DNA from: Pseudodonghicola sp048268305
GTDB lineage: Bacteria; Pseudomonadota; Alphaproteobacteria; Rhodobacterales; Rhodobacteraceae
Reading direction: 5' to 3'
Length of the DNA stretch: 64,000 nt
NCBI RefSeq assembly: GCF_048268305.1
Contig: NZ_JBLWVT010000001.1
Location: forward strand, 310,001-374,000
The notes below the pieces were generated by a model that saw only the letters and a list, made by a program, of their open reading frames with translations, was not told the DNA's origin and searched no databases. Positions 48,702-57,260 of this stretch are shown here, piece after piece. The translations under genes and the position numbers were made by a program. How positions within the stretch are numbered: the stretch's first letter is position 1; every line of letters starts with the position of its first letter.

Positions 48702-49502
48702 ATGCCCCATCCTCTCGTGACGCCCGAAATGATCGAGACATTTCAGCGTGATGGCGTCGTGCTGGTCAAAGGGCTCTTCGCCGATCAGGTGGATCTGCTC
48801 CGACGCGGGATCGAGGCGAATATGGCCGCACCGGGCCCCTATGCGTCGAACAACGAAAAGGCGGGGCAAACCGGGCGCTTCTTCGACGACTATTGCAACT
48901 GGCAGCGGATCCCCGAGTTCGCCGAGGTGGTCGCCGCCTCGCCGGTGGCCGAGGTGGCGGCGGATCTGATGCGATCCGAGACCGTGCAGATGTTCCACGA
49001 TCATGTGCTGGTGAAGGAACCCGGCACCTCGATGGCCACCCCCTGGCATCAGGACGGGCCCTATTACTTTGTTGATGGCCGTCAGACGATCAGCTTCTGG
49101 TCGCCGCTTGATCCGGTGCGCGAGGCGACGCTGCGCTGCGTCGCGGGATCGCATCTGTGGGACAAGGAAGTGCTGCCGACCCGCTGGGTCTCGGAAGCGG
49201 GTTTCTTTCCCGACGAGGGGCAGTACATGCCGGTGCCCGATCCCGAGGCGGAGGGCATGCGGATCGTCGAATTCCCGATGGAGCCGGGTGATGCGGTGGC
49301 CTTCACCTATCGTATCCTGCACGGGGCGCGCGGCAATACCAGCACGGCGCGGCGGCGGGCCTTCTCGATCCGGCTGGTGGGGGATGACGCGCGCTATGTC
49401 GAGCGGCCGGGGCCGACCTCGCCGCCGTTTCCGGGGCATGACATGGAGCCGGGTCAACGGTTGCGCGCGGATTGGTTTCCGCCGATCTGGCCGCGCGCCT
49501 AG
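48702..49502 (+). CDS. phytanoyl-CoA dioxygenase (PhyH) family protein
   Basis: 266-residue Fe(II)/2-oxoglutarate oxygenase. The iron triad is His-x-Asp in TPWHQDGPYYF with a distal His in YRILHGARGN. The 2-oxoglutarate Arg follows in RRRAFSIRLVGD. Family members hydroxylate acyl-CoAs, ectoine, phosphonates or natural products; the substrate is unknown. AGGAG lies six bases before ATG 48702, 44 bases behind irr, so co-transcription with the iron regulator is likely. That may make this iron enzyme iron-linked (inference). Confidence 0.88.
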   Translation: MPHPLVTPEMIETFQRDGVVLVKGLFADQVDLLRRGIEANMAAPGPYASNNEKAGQTGRFFDDYCNWQRIPEFAEVVAASPVAEVAADLMRSETVQMFHDHVLVKEPGTSMATPWHQDGPYYFVDGRQTISFWSPLDPVREATLRCVAGSHLWDKEVLPTRWVSEAGFFPDEGQYMPVPDPEAEGMRIVEFPMEPGDAVAFTYRILHGARGNTSTARRRAFSIRLVGDDARYVERPGPTSPPFPGHDMEPGQRLRADWFPPIWPRA

Positions 49503-49503
49503 C

Positions 49504-49572
49504 AAGGGGGCGCTGCCCCCGTCGCGGCCATGGCCGCGCCTCCCCCGCCGTATTTGAACCGAGAAGAAGAGG
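49504..49572 (+). repeat. dispersed GC-hairpin/GTATTT intergenic element, copy B
   Basis: GGGGGCGCTGCCCCC, then a GCGGCCATGGCCGC palindrome, CTCCCCCGCCGTATTTGAA and a GAGAAGAAG tail: the same order of parts as copy A at 4541. It lies directly after the PhyH gene stop. Confidence 0.65.
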
Positions 49573-49610
49573 CGCTTGCGCGCACGGCGCAGATTGGTCA
49601 GGCTGGCGCC

Positions 49611-50069
49611 ATGGCGACGATCCGGGTTCCAACGCAGTTCGGTGTGCTCTCCGTCACGGCGGAGGGGGAGGCGATCCTGCGCGTCACTTGGGATGCGCCG
49701 GCGGAGGGCGAGGAAAGCGCGCTGTTGCGCGAGGCGGCGGCGCAGATCGCTGCCTATGACGCCGGGCGGCTGACGCGGTTCGATCTGCCGATGCGGGTGG
49801 AGGGGACGGCGTTTCAGCGGGCCGTCTGCGCCGCGATGGCGGCGATCCCCTTTGGCGAGACCCGAACCTATGGCGAGATCGCGGCCGAGCTTGGCGCGCC
49901 GGCGCGCGCGGTCGGCGGCGCCTGCGGTGGTAATCCGATCCCGGTGCTGATCCCCTGTCACCGGGTGATGGGGGCGGGCGGGCGGCTCACCGGCTTTTCC
50001 GGCGCCGGCGGGGTGGAGACCAAGCTGGCGCTGCTGCGGCATGAGGGCGCGGGCGGCTTTCTGATCTGA
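49611..50069 (+). CDS. methylated-DNA-[protein]-cysteine S-methyltransferase
   Basis: 152 residues. It transfers methyl groups from O6-methylguanine to its own Cys. The active site is VLIPCHRVMGAGGRLTGFSG, and the helix-turn-helix with the Arg finger is TYGEIAAELGAPARAVGGACGGNP. The N-terminal domain is the short Ogt type without an Ada sensor. ATG 49611 lies 38 bases after repeat copy B; the longer reading from 49530 would begin inside the repeat. It is single-gene. Confidence 0.92.
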   Translation: MATIRVPTQFGVLSVTAEGEAILRVTWDAPAEGEESALLREAAAQIAAYDAGRLTRFDLPMRVEGTAFQRAVCAAMAAIPFGETRTYGEIAAELGAPARAVGGACGGNPIPVLIPCHRVMGAGGRLTGFSGAGGVETKLALLRHEGAGGFLI

Positions 50070-50148
50070 GGCCGCCGGCAAATCCCGATTGCATTTGACG
50101 CGCCGGCACAGCACCTTGGGCGCAATCCCGAGGAGAAGGACAAGACTG

Positions 50149-50616
50149 ATGAGCAAACCGCAGGACCGCGCCGCGCAGAAGCAAGCCGTGCAGGATGGGC
50201 TGTTGGCGCTGGAGACCAGCGAGCTGGAAAGCGCGCGGGAGCATCTCGAGGCGCATATCAAGGAATCCGTTCTGGACGAACGCGAGGTGCGTGATACCGA
50301 CGATCTGGCCGACTCGAGCGAGAGCGTCGATCTGGCCGAGGCCTTCACCCATCCGGTGCAGACCCATGAGGCCAAGGTGGACGTGATCGAGAACCTCGAT
50401 TTCTCGCTGACCGACAGGGTGCGCCCCGGCGCCGTCGTGGTGGTCGACGGCCGGCATTTCATCGTCGCGGTCTCGACCCGTCGGTTCGACGTGGGCGGGG
50501 TGACCTATATGGGGATTTCCGAGGAAAGCCCGATCTACAAGGCGATGGACGGGCTGGCGGCGGGCGAGAGCTTCAGCCTCAACGGGCGTGAGATCACCAT
50601 CGACGAGGTGTTCTGA
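50149..50616 (+). CDS. protein with GreA/GreB C-terminal-like domain
   Basis: 155 residues. The N-terminal half is acidic and helical (ETSELESAREHLEAHIKESVL). The C-terminal half (ISEESPIYKAMDGLAAGESFSLNGREITIDEVF) resembles the FKBP-like C-terminal domain of GreA (SPxGxALxGxxxGD pattern). The Gre coiled-coil tip with its catalytic acidic pair is not recognisable, so transcript-cleavage activity is doubtful. It could bind RNA polymerase as Gre-fold regulators do. AGGAGAAGGA precedes ATG 50149. It is convergent with pcs. Confidence 0.65.
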   Translation: MSKPQDRAAQKQAVQDGLLALETSELESAREHLEAHIKESVLDEREVRDTDDLADSSESVDLAEAFTHPVQTHEAKVDVIENLDFSLTDRVRPGAVVVVDGRHFIVAVSTRRFDVGGVTYMGISEESPIYKAMDGLAAGESFSLNGREITIDEVF

Positions 50617-50630
50617 ACCCGCGCGCGCGA

Positions 50631-51335
50631 TTACCCGGCCGGCTTCTGGCGGGCCGGGATCACCTGCTGGGCGATGCCGGCGAAGAGCAGATAGAGCGTC
50701 GTCAGCATCAGCCCCCAATGGGCCCAGCTTTCGGGGTGGAAATCGACCCAGGCGGCCCAGCCGGCGAAGAAGGTCCAGGCCAGCGCCACCGGCAGGGTCA
50801 CGGCGCGCCAGCGTTCGGTCCGCACCGGGTGGACGAATTTCAGCGGCAGGAACATTGCCACCGCAAGGGCGGTGACGAAGGCCAGGATCACCCAGAAGTT
50901 CGGCTCCAGCGCGAAGATCACCAGCACCGCCATGTTCCAGCAGCCGGGGAAGCCCTTGAAGGAATTGTCCTTGGTCTTCATCCGGGTGTCGGCGAAATAC
51001 ATCGCGCTGGCGAAGGTGATGACGATGATCGCCACCCAGCCGGTCCAGCCGTCCATCAGCCCGGATTTGAACAGGGCGAAGGCCGGGATGAAGACATAGG
51101 TCAGATAGTCGATGATCAGGTCGAGCAGCACGCCGTCGAATTCCGGTGCGAAACGCTTGACGTGATAACGTCGTGCCATTGGCCCGTCGATGCCGTCGAC
51201 GAAGAAGGCCACGACCAGCCAGAGGAACATCAGGCTCCATTTCTCCTCGACCGCGGCGAGCATCGCCAGCATGGAGAAGACCGCGCCGGTGGCGGTGAAG
51301 AGGTGGACGGAGAGGGCGCGCATCTGTGGTGTCAT
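50631..51335 (-). CDS. pcs: phosphatidylcholine synthase
   Basis: 234-residue CDP-alcohol phosphatidyltransferase that makes phosphatidylcholine directly from CDP-diacylglycerol and choline, a pathway of host-associated and marine alphaproteobacteria. The active-site motif is VDGIDGPMARRYHVKRF, continuing into the FDGVLLDLIIDYLTYV aspartates. About eight membrane helices. ATG 51335 lacks a clear ribosome site; ATG 51323 is an alternative. It is monocistronic, between the GreA-like gene and xerC. Confidence 0.93.
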   Translation of the reverse strand: MTPQMRALSVHLFTATGAVFSMLAMLAAVEEKWSLMFLWLVVAFFVDGIDGPMARRYHVKRFAPEFDGVLLDLIIDYLTYVFIPAFALFKSGLMDGWTGWVAIIVITFASAMYFADTRMKTKDNSFKGFPGCWNMAVLVIFALEPNFWVILAFVTALAVAMFLPLKFVHPVRTERWRAVTLPVALAWTFFAGWAAWVDFHPESWAHWGLMLTTLYLLFAGIAQQVIPARQKPAG

Positions 51336-51419
51336 GCAAATGTCATGCCGCAGATGCGGGCAAAGCGCAAATGGTTGCGACGGGGAAAGCGGCGCGGATC
51401 GCGGCCTCGGCCGGAGTTT

Positions 51420-51477
51420 CCGCCCCTGGGGGCGGCGGCGGCCGGTCTCCTGCGTCTTTGGGAAAATAGTCAAGTTC
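51420..51477 (+). repeat. possible degenerate copy of the GC-hairpin intergenic element
   Basis: CCGCCCC/GGGGCGG hairpin (51420-51435), then CCGGTCTCCTGCGTCTTTGG and GAAAATA. The order of parts matches copies A-C but the sequence is diverged. It lies between pcs and xerC. Confidence 0.35.
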
Positions 51478-51506
51478 CGTCGCCCCGGCGCTGCAGCCGC
51501 TGGGGA

Positions 51507-52430
51507 TCAGGCCTTGGGGTGGGTGCGGTCATAGACCTCCATCAGCCGGGCGGTGTCGACGGCCGTATAGGCCTGGGTGGTCGAGAGCGAGGCATGGCCC
51601 AAAAGCTCCTGGATCGCGCGCAGATCGCCGCCGGCCTCCAGCAGGTGGGTGGCAAAGCTGTGGCGCAGCGCATGTGGCGTGGCAGTGGCGGGCAGGCCCA
51701 ACTGCATGCGCACCTGCGCCATCACCCCCTGGATGTTGCGGGCGTTCAGCGCGCCACCCCGCACGCCGCGGAACAGCGGCGCCACGGGCTCTTTCGGATA
51801 GGGGCAGAGGTTCAGGTAATGATCGACCGCGCCGCGCGCCGCCGGCAGGACCGGCACCACACGTTCCTTCTGCCCCTTGCCGAGGATGCGCAGCGAGGCG
51901 CCGAGCGGGGCGTCGGCGCCGGTCAGCCCCAAGGCCTCGGATATCCGCAGGCCGCAGCCGTAGAGAAGCGTCACCACCGCCGCGTCGCGCGCCGCGACCC
52001 AGGGCGTCTGCGATTGCAGCTCGACCGTGTCGATCACCGCGCGGGCGGCATCGGGGGCCAGCGGGCGCGGCAGTTTCTTCTGGAATTTCGGCGCCCGCGC
52101 CGTCAGCACGGCGGTGGGATCGAAGTTCTCGCGTTCAGCCAGCCAGCGATAGAAGCTTTTCACCGCCGACAGCTTGCGGGCGAGCGAACGGGCCGAAATG
52201 CCGGTGCCGCGGGCCTGCGCCATCCAGGCGCGGATTTCGGGCGTGGTGATCCGCTCCAGCGCGCCCAACCCCTGTGGGCCGCCGCGATGCGCCGCCATGA
52301 ACGACAGAAAACCCGCCACATCGCCGCGATAGGCCGAAAGCGTGTGATCCGAGGCATCGGCCAGCGCACCCTGGCGGTCCAGCCAGGTCTGCAGCGCATC
52401 GCGGCAGGCGGCTGAGATCTCGAGGCTCAT
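51507..52430 (-). CDS. xerC: tyrosine recombinase XerC
   Basis: 307 residues. With XerD it resolves chromosome dimers at dif. The catalytic set is present: Arg in YGCGLRISEALGL, Lys in GKGQKERVVPV, HALRHSFATHLL (His-x-x-Arg), HASLSTTQAYT (His/Trp position) and the nucleophile Tyr in that last motif. The N-terminal core-binding domain has TLSAYRGDVAGFLSF. Its start overlaps the DUF484 stop (ATGA). DUF484-xerC is a conserved proteobacterial pair. Confidence 0.95.
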   Translation of the reverse strand: MSLEISAACRDALQTWLDRQGALADASDHTLSAYRGDVAGFLSFMAAHRGGPQGLGALERITTPEIRAWMAQARGTGISARSLARKLSAVKSFYRWLAERENFDPTAVLTARAPKFQKKLPRPLAPDAARAVIDTVELQSQTPWVAARDAAVVTLLYGCGLRISEALGLTGADAPLGASLRILGKGQKERVVPVLPAARGAVDHYLNLCPYPKEPVAPLFRGVRGGALNARNIQGVMAQVRMQLGLPATATPHALRHSFATHLLEAGGDLRAIQELLGHASLSTTQAYTAVDTARLMEVYDRTHPKA

Positions 52431-53137
52431 GCCAGCCAGAGGCGCATCCTTCGTTCGAAGACGCCGGCGAAGAAGGCGAGAAGGTCGGTGCCGTGTTGCG
52501 GGGTGAACTGATGCGGGTCTTCCGAGCCCATCACCAGCAGGCCCGGCAGCCGGCCAAGACCGAAATCGAGCCGCAGGCAGGCCTCGGAACGCATCCAGTC
52601 GGCGGCGGCACCATAGACGCGGTCGGAACCGCGCTGCAGCTGGCGCAGGGTGACCGGACGCGGCTGGCCGGGGCGGCCGTGGCTGACATAGCGGTCGACA
52701 AAGCCGGGCTCGGCCACCGCCAGCACGTTGTCGAGCCGGCTGATCGCCGGATCATCGGTGCCGTTTTCGGTTGATTCGAGCACCAAGCGGATGGCGTCGA
52801 TGCGCAAGATTTCCGCCACCTCGCCGCCGAGATCGCGCAGGAAAACCTCGAACTCCATCGGCTCCAGCAGGCGCAGGATGGCGCGATGGATGATATTGGT
52901 GCCGGCGAGGTTCTCATAGGCGGCGGCGATGACGCTGCGGTGGGTATCCTCCAGCCGGTCGAGCCGCGCCTCGAGCCGCTCCATGGCGATACCGCGAAGG
53001 TCGATGATATTGCCACCCATCGACCGTTCGTTGGCGTCGATCAGCGCATGCATCACATCGCGGTCTTCGAGGATCGCATCGGGGCGGGCGATGATCGCCG
53101 CGCGGAGGGAATCGTCGAGTTTCGGACTGCTGCTCAT
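52427..53137 (-). CDS. DUF484 family protein
   Basis: 236 residues of the GAF-like DUF484 family found next to xerC in many proteobacteria. A helical N-terminus (SLRAAIIARPDAILEDRDVMHALIDA), a short coiled coil (MERLEARLDRLEDTHRSVIAAAYEN) and a GAF-like C-terminal domain ending FAGVFERRMRLWLA are visible. The function is unknown. It is upstream member of the xerC operon, overlapping by four bases. Confidence 0.88.
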   Translation of the reverse strand: MSSSPKLDDSLRAAIIARPDAILEDRDVMHALIDANERSMGGNIIDLRGIAMERLEARLDRLEDTHRSVIAAAYENLAGTNIIHRAILRLLEPMEFEVFLRDLGGEVAEILRIDAIRLVLESTENGTDDPAISRLDNVLAVAEPGFVDRYVSHGRPGQPRPVTLRQLQRGSDRVYGAAADWMRSEACLRLDFGLGRLPGLLVMGSEDPHQFTPQHGTDLLAFFAGVFERRMRLWLA

Positions 53138-53291
53138 CTCGGCCTCGTGTCATCTGGCAATGTTATACCATGGGTTTTGGGGATTGCCCGCGAAAATTGC
53201 AGTCGGGCCGCCCCGGGGCGGCGGAAGCATGCGCAGGGATGGGGGCAGAGCAAGGCGTTGCTACCGAATCTGGTGGGGGGCGCCTGCAGGG

Positions 53292-53363
53292 CAGGCTGGC
53301 CCCGCCGGCCGGGCCAGCCTGAGGCGAGGATCGGGCCGGGATCGGGCCAGGATCAGGCCGGGG
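53292..53363. repeat. 11-bp perfect stem-loop followed by three 11-bp direct repeats
   Basis: CAGGCTGGCCC (53292-53302) pairs perfectly with GGGCCAGCCTG (53311-53321). Immediately after come GATCGGGCCGG, GATCGGGCCAG and GATCAGGCCGG in tandem (about 53329-53361). The 273-base spacer between DUF484 and the aldolase gene has no gene. The stem may end the aldolase transcript. Confidence 0.55.
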
Positions 53364-53410
53364 TGTGGCCCGCGCACGCGGCCGAAGCCGATCGCGCGCG
53401 GGGCACTGTC

Positions 53411-54064
53411 TTACAGGATCTTCTGCCCGGTCTTGGCCCAGTCGGCCATGAAGGCGGCCAGGCCCTTGTCGGTCAGCGGATGCGCCGCCATCGCCTTGAT
53501 CACGGCGGGCGGTGCGGTGATCACATCGGCGCCGATCTTGGCGCATTCGGTGATATGGTTCACCGTGCGGATCGAGGCGGCGAGGATCTCGGTCGCGAAG
53601 CCGTAGTTGTCATAGATGGTGCGGATATCCTCGATCAGCTGCAGACCGTCGAGGTTGACGTCGTCGAGCCGCCCGATGAAGGGAGAGATGAAGCTCGCCC
53701 CCGCCTTGGCCGCCAGCAGCGCCTGATTGGCCGAGAAGCAGAGCGTCACGTTGACCATGCGGCCCTCGCCCGACAGCACCTTGCAGGCCTTCAGCCCGTC
53801 CCAGGTCAGCGGCACCTTGACGGCGATGTTCTCGGCGATCTCGGCCAGCTTGCGACCCTCGGCGATCATCGCCTCGGCCTCGGTCGCCACCACTTCCGCC
53901 GAGACGGGGCCGTCGACCAGATCGCAGATCTCCTTGGTGACCTCGAGGATGTCGCGCCCCGATTTCATGATCAGCGAGGGGTTGGTGGTGACCCCGTCGA
54001 CCATGCCAAGATCGTTCAGCTCGGCGATGGCGTCGATTTCTGCGGTATCAACGAAGAATTTCAT
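53411..54064 (-). CDS. transaldolase / fructose-6-phosphate aldolase-like protein
   Basis: 217 residues, the short transaldolase type (TalC/Fsa). The Schiff-base Lys is in IAVKVPLTWDGL. VDGVTTNPSLIMKSG and TLCFSANQALLAAKAGASFISPFIGRLDD are family signatures. In organisms lacking a long transaldolase this type serves the pentose-phosphate pathway. MKFFVDTAEIDAI fixes ATG 54064. It is divergent from priA with a 94-base shared promoter region. Confidence 0.93.
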   Translation of the reverse strand: MKFFVDTAEIDAIAELNDLGMVDGVTTNPSLIMKSGRDILEVTKEICDLVDGPVSAEVVATEAEAMIAEGRKLAEIAENIAVKVPLTWDGLKACKVLSGEGRMVNVTLCFSANQALLAAKAGASFISPFIGRLDDVNLDGLQLIEDIRTIYDNYGFATEILAASIRTVNHITECAKIGADVITAPPAVIKAMAAHPLTDKGLAAFMADWAKTGQKIL

Positions 54065-54158
54065 GCGGGCATCCTTTGATGGGTTGGCCTTGCTCCGGCT
54101 TGGCTTTACCCCATAGGGCGGAATGCGGAAAGCCCCTGTGCAGGGCGGAAGACGGGAT

Positions 54159-56357
54159 ATGACGACAGAGCGGGACATGTTCGATCAGGGCGATCTGGTG
54201 GCGGTGCAAACCACTCAGCCGCTGGACCGCACGCTCGATTACCGCGCGCCGGAAGGCGGCTGTGTCCTGGGGGATTTCGTCGAGGTGCCGCTGGGCCCCC
54301 GCAAGGTGCTGGGGGTGGTCTGGGGGCCGGGCAGGGGGGATTTCGACCGCTCGAAAATCCGCCCCGTCACCCGGGTGCTCGATGTCGCGCCGATGCGCGA
54401 GGAGCTGCGCCATTTCCTGACCCGTGCCGCCGAATACACGCTGACGCCGATGCCGGCGATGCTCAGGCTGGCGACGCGGGCGCCGGGACTGGGCGACCCG
54501 CCTTCGATGCGCAAGATCTACCGCAAGGGCGGCGGCGCCCCCGATCGGATGACCGATGCCCGCCGTCGGGTGCTCGAGGTGCTCGAAGAATACGGCGGGC
54601 TGGCCTTCACGCTCCACGAGCTGTCCGAGATGGCCGGCGTCACCACATCGGTCATCAAGGGGCTGGTCAAGCAGGGCGCCGTGCGGGAGGAGGACAGCCC
54701 GCGCGATCTGCCCTTCCCGACGATGGACCCGAGCCTCTCCGGCAAGGAACTGACCGAGGATCAGGCCGCCGCCGCCGCGGTGCTGCGCGATCACCTGCGC
54801 TCGGGCCGCTATGGCACCACCCTGCTCAAGGGCGTGACCGGATCTGGCAAGACCGAGGTCTATATGGAAGCGGTGGCCGAATGTCTGGCGATGGGCAAGC
54901 AGGCGCTGGTGCTCTTGCCGGAAATCGCCCTGACCGCCGGCTTCATCACCCGGGTCGAGGCGCGCTTTGGCGCCCGCCCGGCCGAATGGCATTCCGGCGT
55001 GACCGTGACCGAACGCCGCCGCATCTGGCGCATGATCGGCCAGGGCGGTGCCCAGGTGGTGGTCGGCGCCCGCTCCGCCCTGTTCCTGCCGTTCCGCGAG
55101 CTGGGGCTGATCATCGTCGATGAAGAACACGACAGCTCCTACAAGCAGGAGGACGGGGTTCTCTACAACGCCCGCGACATGGCGGTGCTGCGCGCCGCCG
55201 GCGCCGGTGCCCGGGTGGTGCTGGCCAGCGCCACGCCGTCGCTGGAAAGCTGGGCCAATGCCGAGGCCGGCAAATACGACCGGCTCGACCTCAAGGCGCG
55301 GTTCGGCGTCGCCGTCCTGCCGGAAATGCGGGCGATCGACATGCGGGCCGAGAAGCTCCAGCCCTCGACCTGGATTTCCCCGACCCTGCGCCAGGCGGTG
55401 CGGGCACGGCTGGAGAAGGGCGAACAGTCGCTCCTATTCCTCAATCGCCGCGGCTATGCCCCGGTCACCATCTGCCGCGCCTGCGGCCATCAGATCGGCT
55501 GCGATCACTGCGACGCGCGGATGGTGGAACACCGGTTCCAGAACCGGCTGATCTGCCACCAATGCGGCGAGACCAAGCCGATGCCGACCGTCTGCCCCTC
55601 CTGCGGGGTGGAGGGCAAGCTCGCTCCGGTCGGTCCCGGCATCGAGCGGCTGGCCGAGGAAACCGCCGCCGCCTTCCCCGAGGCGCGGCTGGCGGTGCTC
55701 AGCTCGGACCTCTTCGGCTCTGCCCGGGCGCTGAAGGAGAAGATCGAGGAGATCGCCGCCGGCGCCGCCGATATCGTCATCGGCACGCAATTGGTCGCCA
55801 AGGGGCACAACTTTCCGCTTCTGACCTTGGTGGGGGTGATCGACGCCGATCTCGGCCTGCAGGGATCCGACCTGCGCGCCGCCGAACATACCTTCCAGCT
55901 GATGCGCCAGGTCGCCGGCCGCGCCGGGCGGGCGGAGCTGCCGGGGCTGGCGCTGCTGCAGACCTTCCAGCCGGACCACCCGGTGATCCGCGCCATCCTC
56001 TCGGGCGACGAGGAAGGCTTCTGGCGCGCCGAGGCGGCCGAACGCCAGGCCGCAGGCGTGCCGCCCTATGGGCGGATGGCGGGCATCGTGATCTCCGGCA
56101 CCGATCTGGCGGCGGTCTTCGATCTGGGCAATACGCTGGCGCGCAACGACGGGGCGCTGCGGGCGATCGGCGCCCAGGTCTTCGGCCCGGCGCCGGCACC
56201 GATCGCCCGGGTGCGTGGCCGCCATCGCATCCGGCTGCTGATCAAGGCCGCCAAGGGCGCGCCGCTGCAAGAGGCGATCTCGCGCTGGCTGGCGCCCCTG
56301 CGGCTGAAGGGCGATCTGCGCCTCGCCGTCGACATCGACCCGCAAAGCTTTCTCTGA
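54159..56357 (+). CDS. priA: primosomal protein N' (replication restart helicase)
   Basis: 732 residues. It reloads the replisome at stalled forks. An N-terminal 3'-end-binding domain (TLDYRAPEG) is followed by the helicase core with Walker A GVTGSGKTEVYM and Walker B VDEEHDSSYKQ. The zinc module has eight Cys in two clusters (CRACGHQIGCDHC and CHQCGETKPMPTVCPSC). Then come the motif V/VI region (GTQLVAKGHNFP, QVAGRAGRAE) and a C-terminal domain. ATG 54159 lies after GACGGGAT. Monocistronic. Confidence 0.96.
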   Translation: MTTERDMFDQGDLVAVQTTQPLDRTLDYRAPEGGCVLGDFVEVPLGPRKVLGVVWGPGRGDFDRSKIRPVTRVLDVAPMREELRHFLTRAAEYTLTPMPAMLRLATRAPGLGDPPSMRKIYRKGGGAPDRMTDARRRVLEVLEEYGGLAFTLHELSEMAGVTTSVIKGLVKQGAVREEDSPRDLPFPTMDPSLSGKELTEDQAAAAAVLRDHLRSGRYGTTLLKGVTGSGKTEVYMEAVAECLAMGKQALVLLPEIALTAGFITRVEARFGARPAEWHSGVTVTERRRIWRMIGQGGAQVVVGARSALFLPFRELGLIIVDEEHDSSYKQEDGVLYNARDMAVLRAAGAGARVVLASATPSLESWANAEAGKYDRLDLKARFGVAVLPEMRAIDMRAEKLQPSTWISPTLRQAVRARLEKGEQSLLFLNRRGYAPVTICRACGHQIGCDHCDARMVEHRFQNRLICHQCGETKPMPTVCPSCGVEGKLAPVGPGIERLAEETAAAFPEARLAVLSSDLFGSARALKEKIEEIAAGAADIVIGTQLVAKGHNFPLLTLVGVIDADLGLQGSDLRAAEHTFQLMRQVAGRAGRAELPGLALLQTFQPDHPVIRAILSGDEEGFWRAEAAERQAAGVPPYGRMAGIVISGTDLAAVFDLGNTLARNDGALRAIGAQVFGPAPAPIARVRGRHRIRLLIKAAKGAPLQEAISRWLAPLRLKGDLRLAVDIDPQSFL

Positions 56358-56379
56358 CCCGCTCCGGTCCTCTCGGTGG

Positions 56380-56440
56380 CCCGGCCCTTTTTCTAGCTGA
56401 AAATATCCCCGCCGGAGGCTCCCGCAGCTTGCCGCTTGCG
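56380..56440 (-). repeat. dispersed GC-hairpin/ATATTT intergenic element, copy C (inverted)
   Basis: On the minus strand: GAGCCTCCGGCGGGGATATTT, then TCAGCTAGAAAAAGGGCC. The GGGATATTT-x4-GCTAGAAAAAG block is almost identical to copy A (4580-4603). It lies between the priA stop and the anti-sigma gene stop. Confidence 0.65.
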
Positions 56441-56481
56441 CGCGGCCGGTCGGGTTGCACCATTGCCGCCTCGTCCCTGGC

Positions 56482-57258
56482 TCAAAGCATCTGGTCGTAG
56501 GCCTCGCGGGCCACTTCGCGCAGGCTGTCGCGGGGGATTTGGCCGACCACCGCATAGCCGAGGCTGCCCTCCTGCCAGTAAAGCCCCTGGGTCGGCCCCT
56601 CTTCGGCATAGCGAAAGGCGCTGTTGGCCGGGGTCTTCTGCGGCGCCACATAGAGGGTGAGCCGCTGACCTTGGGCATTTTCATACATGAAGAGCCCGGC
56701 GGTGCCGTCTTCCGAGGGCAGCACGCGACCGCCCATCAGCGCGAAGCCCGAGGCCGAGAGGTCGGGGGGCACCAGTCGGGTGCCAACCCGTTTCGAGATC
56801 CAGGTCTCCAGATGGTCGCGCTGGCTGGCCGGCACCTCGACCGGGTGGATCACCTCGACCACATAGGTGTCATAGGCCTTGAGCGCGGCCTGGGCGAGGG
56901 AGAGGTCGGTGGCCGGCGGCGCCAGCACGCCACGGCCGACCCAGCCGCCAAGGCCGCCGACTGCCAGCAGGATTAGCGCGGCGACAAGGCTGCGCGGGAA
57001 TTCGCGTCGTGCTCGGAGCGGGGGCGCCGCGAGCGGGCGGTGCAGCGCCGCGGTCAGGCGTTGGGGGACCGGGGTGTCCGGCAGGGGGAACAGGTGGCGC
57101 AACGCCTCGTCCTGCTGCGCCCAATCGGAAAGCAGTGCCTGCGCCGCGGGATCGGCGGCTAGGCGGTCGGCCAGCGCGCCGCGCTCCTCCTCGGGCAGGA
57201 TGCCATGGTGATAGGCGAGCAGATCTTCGTCCGTCAGCGGGGGAATACGATGGGGCAT
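56482..57258 (-). CDS. membrane anti-sigma factor
   Basis: 258 residues. The N-terminal anti-sigma domain (LTDEDLLAYHHGILPEEERGALADRL) lacks the zinc His-x3-Cys-x2-Cys motif. One membrane helix follows (SLVAALILLAVGGLGGWVG, about 90-110), then a ~145-residue periplasmic domain. It should hold the adjacent ECF sigma factor inactive until an envelope signal arrives. Its start is two bases after the sigma gene stop. The domain resembles proteins annotated as transmembrane transcriptional regulators/anti-sigma factors. Confidence 0.87.
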   Translation of the reverse strand: MPHRIPPLTDEDLLAYHHGILPEEERGALADRLAADPAAQALLSDWAQQDEALRHLFPLPDTPVPQRLTAALHRPLAAPPLRARREFPRSLVAALILLAVGGLGGWVGRGVLAPPATDLSLAQAALKAYDTYVVEVIHPVEVPASQRDHLETWISKRVGTRLVPPDLSASGFALMGGRVLPSEDGTAGLFMYENAQGQRLTLYVAPQKTPANSAFRYAEEGPTQGLYWQEGSLGYAVVGQIPRDSLREVAREAYDQML

Positions 57259-57260
57259 GG

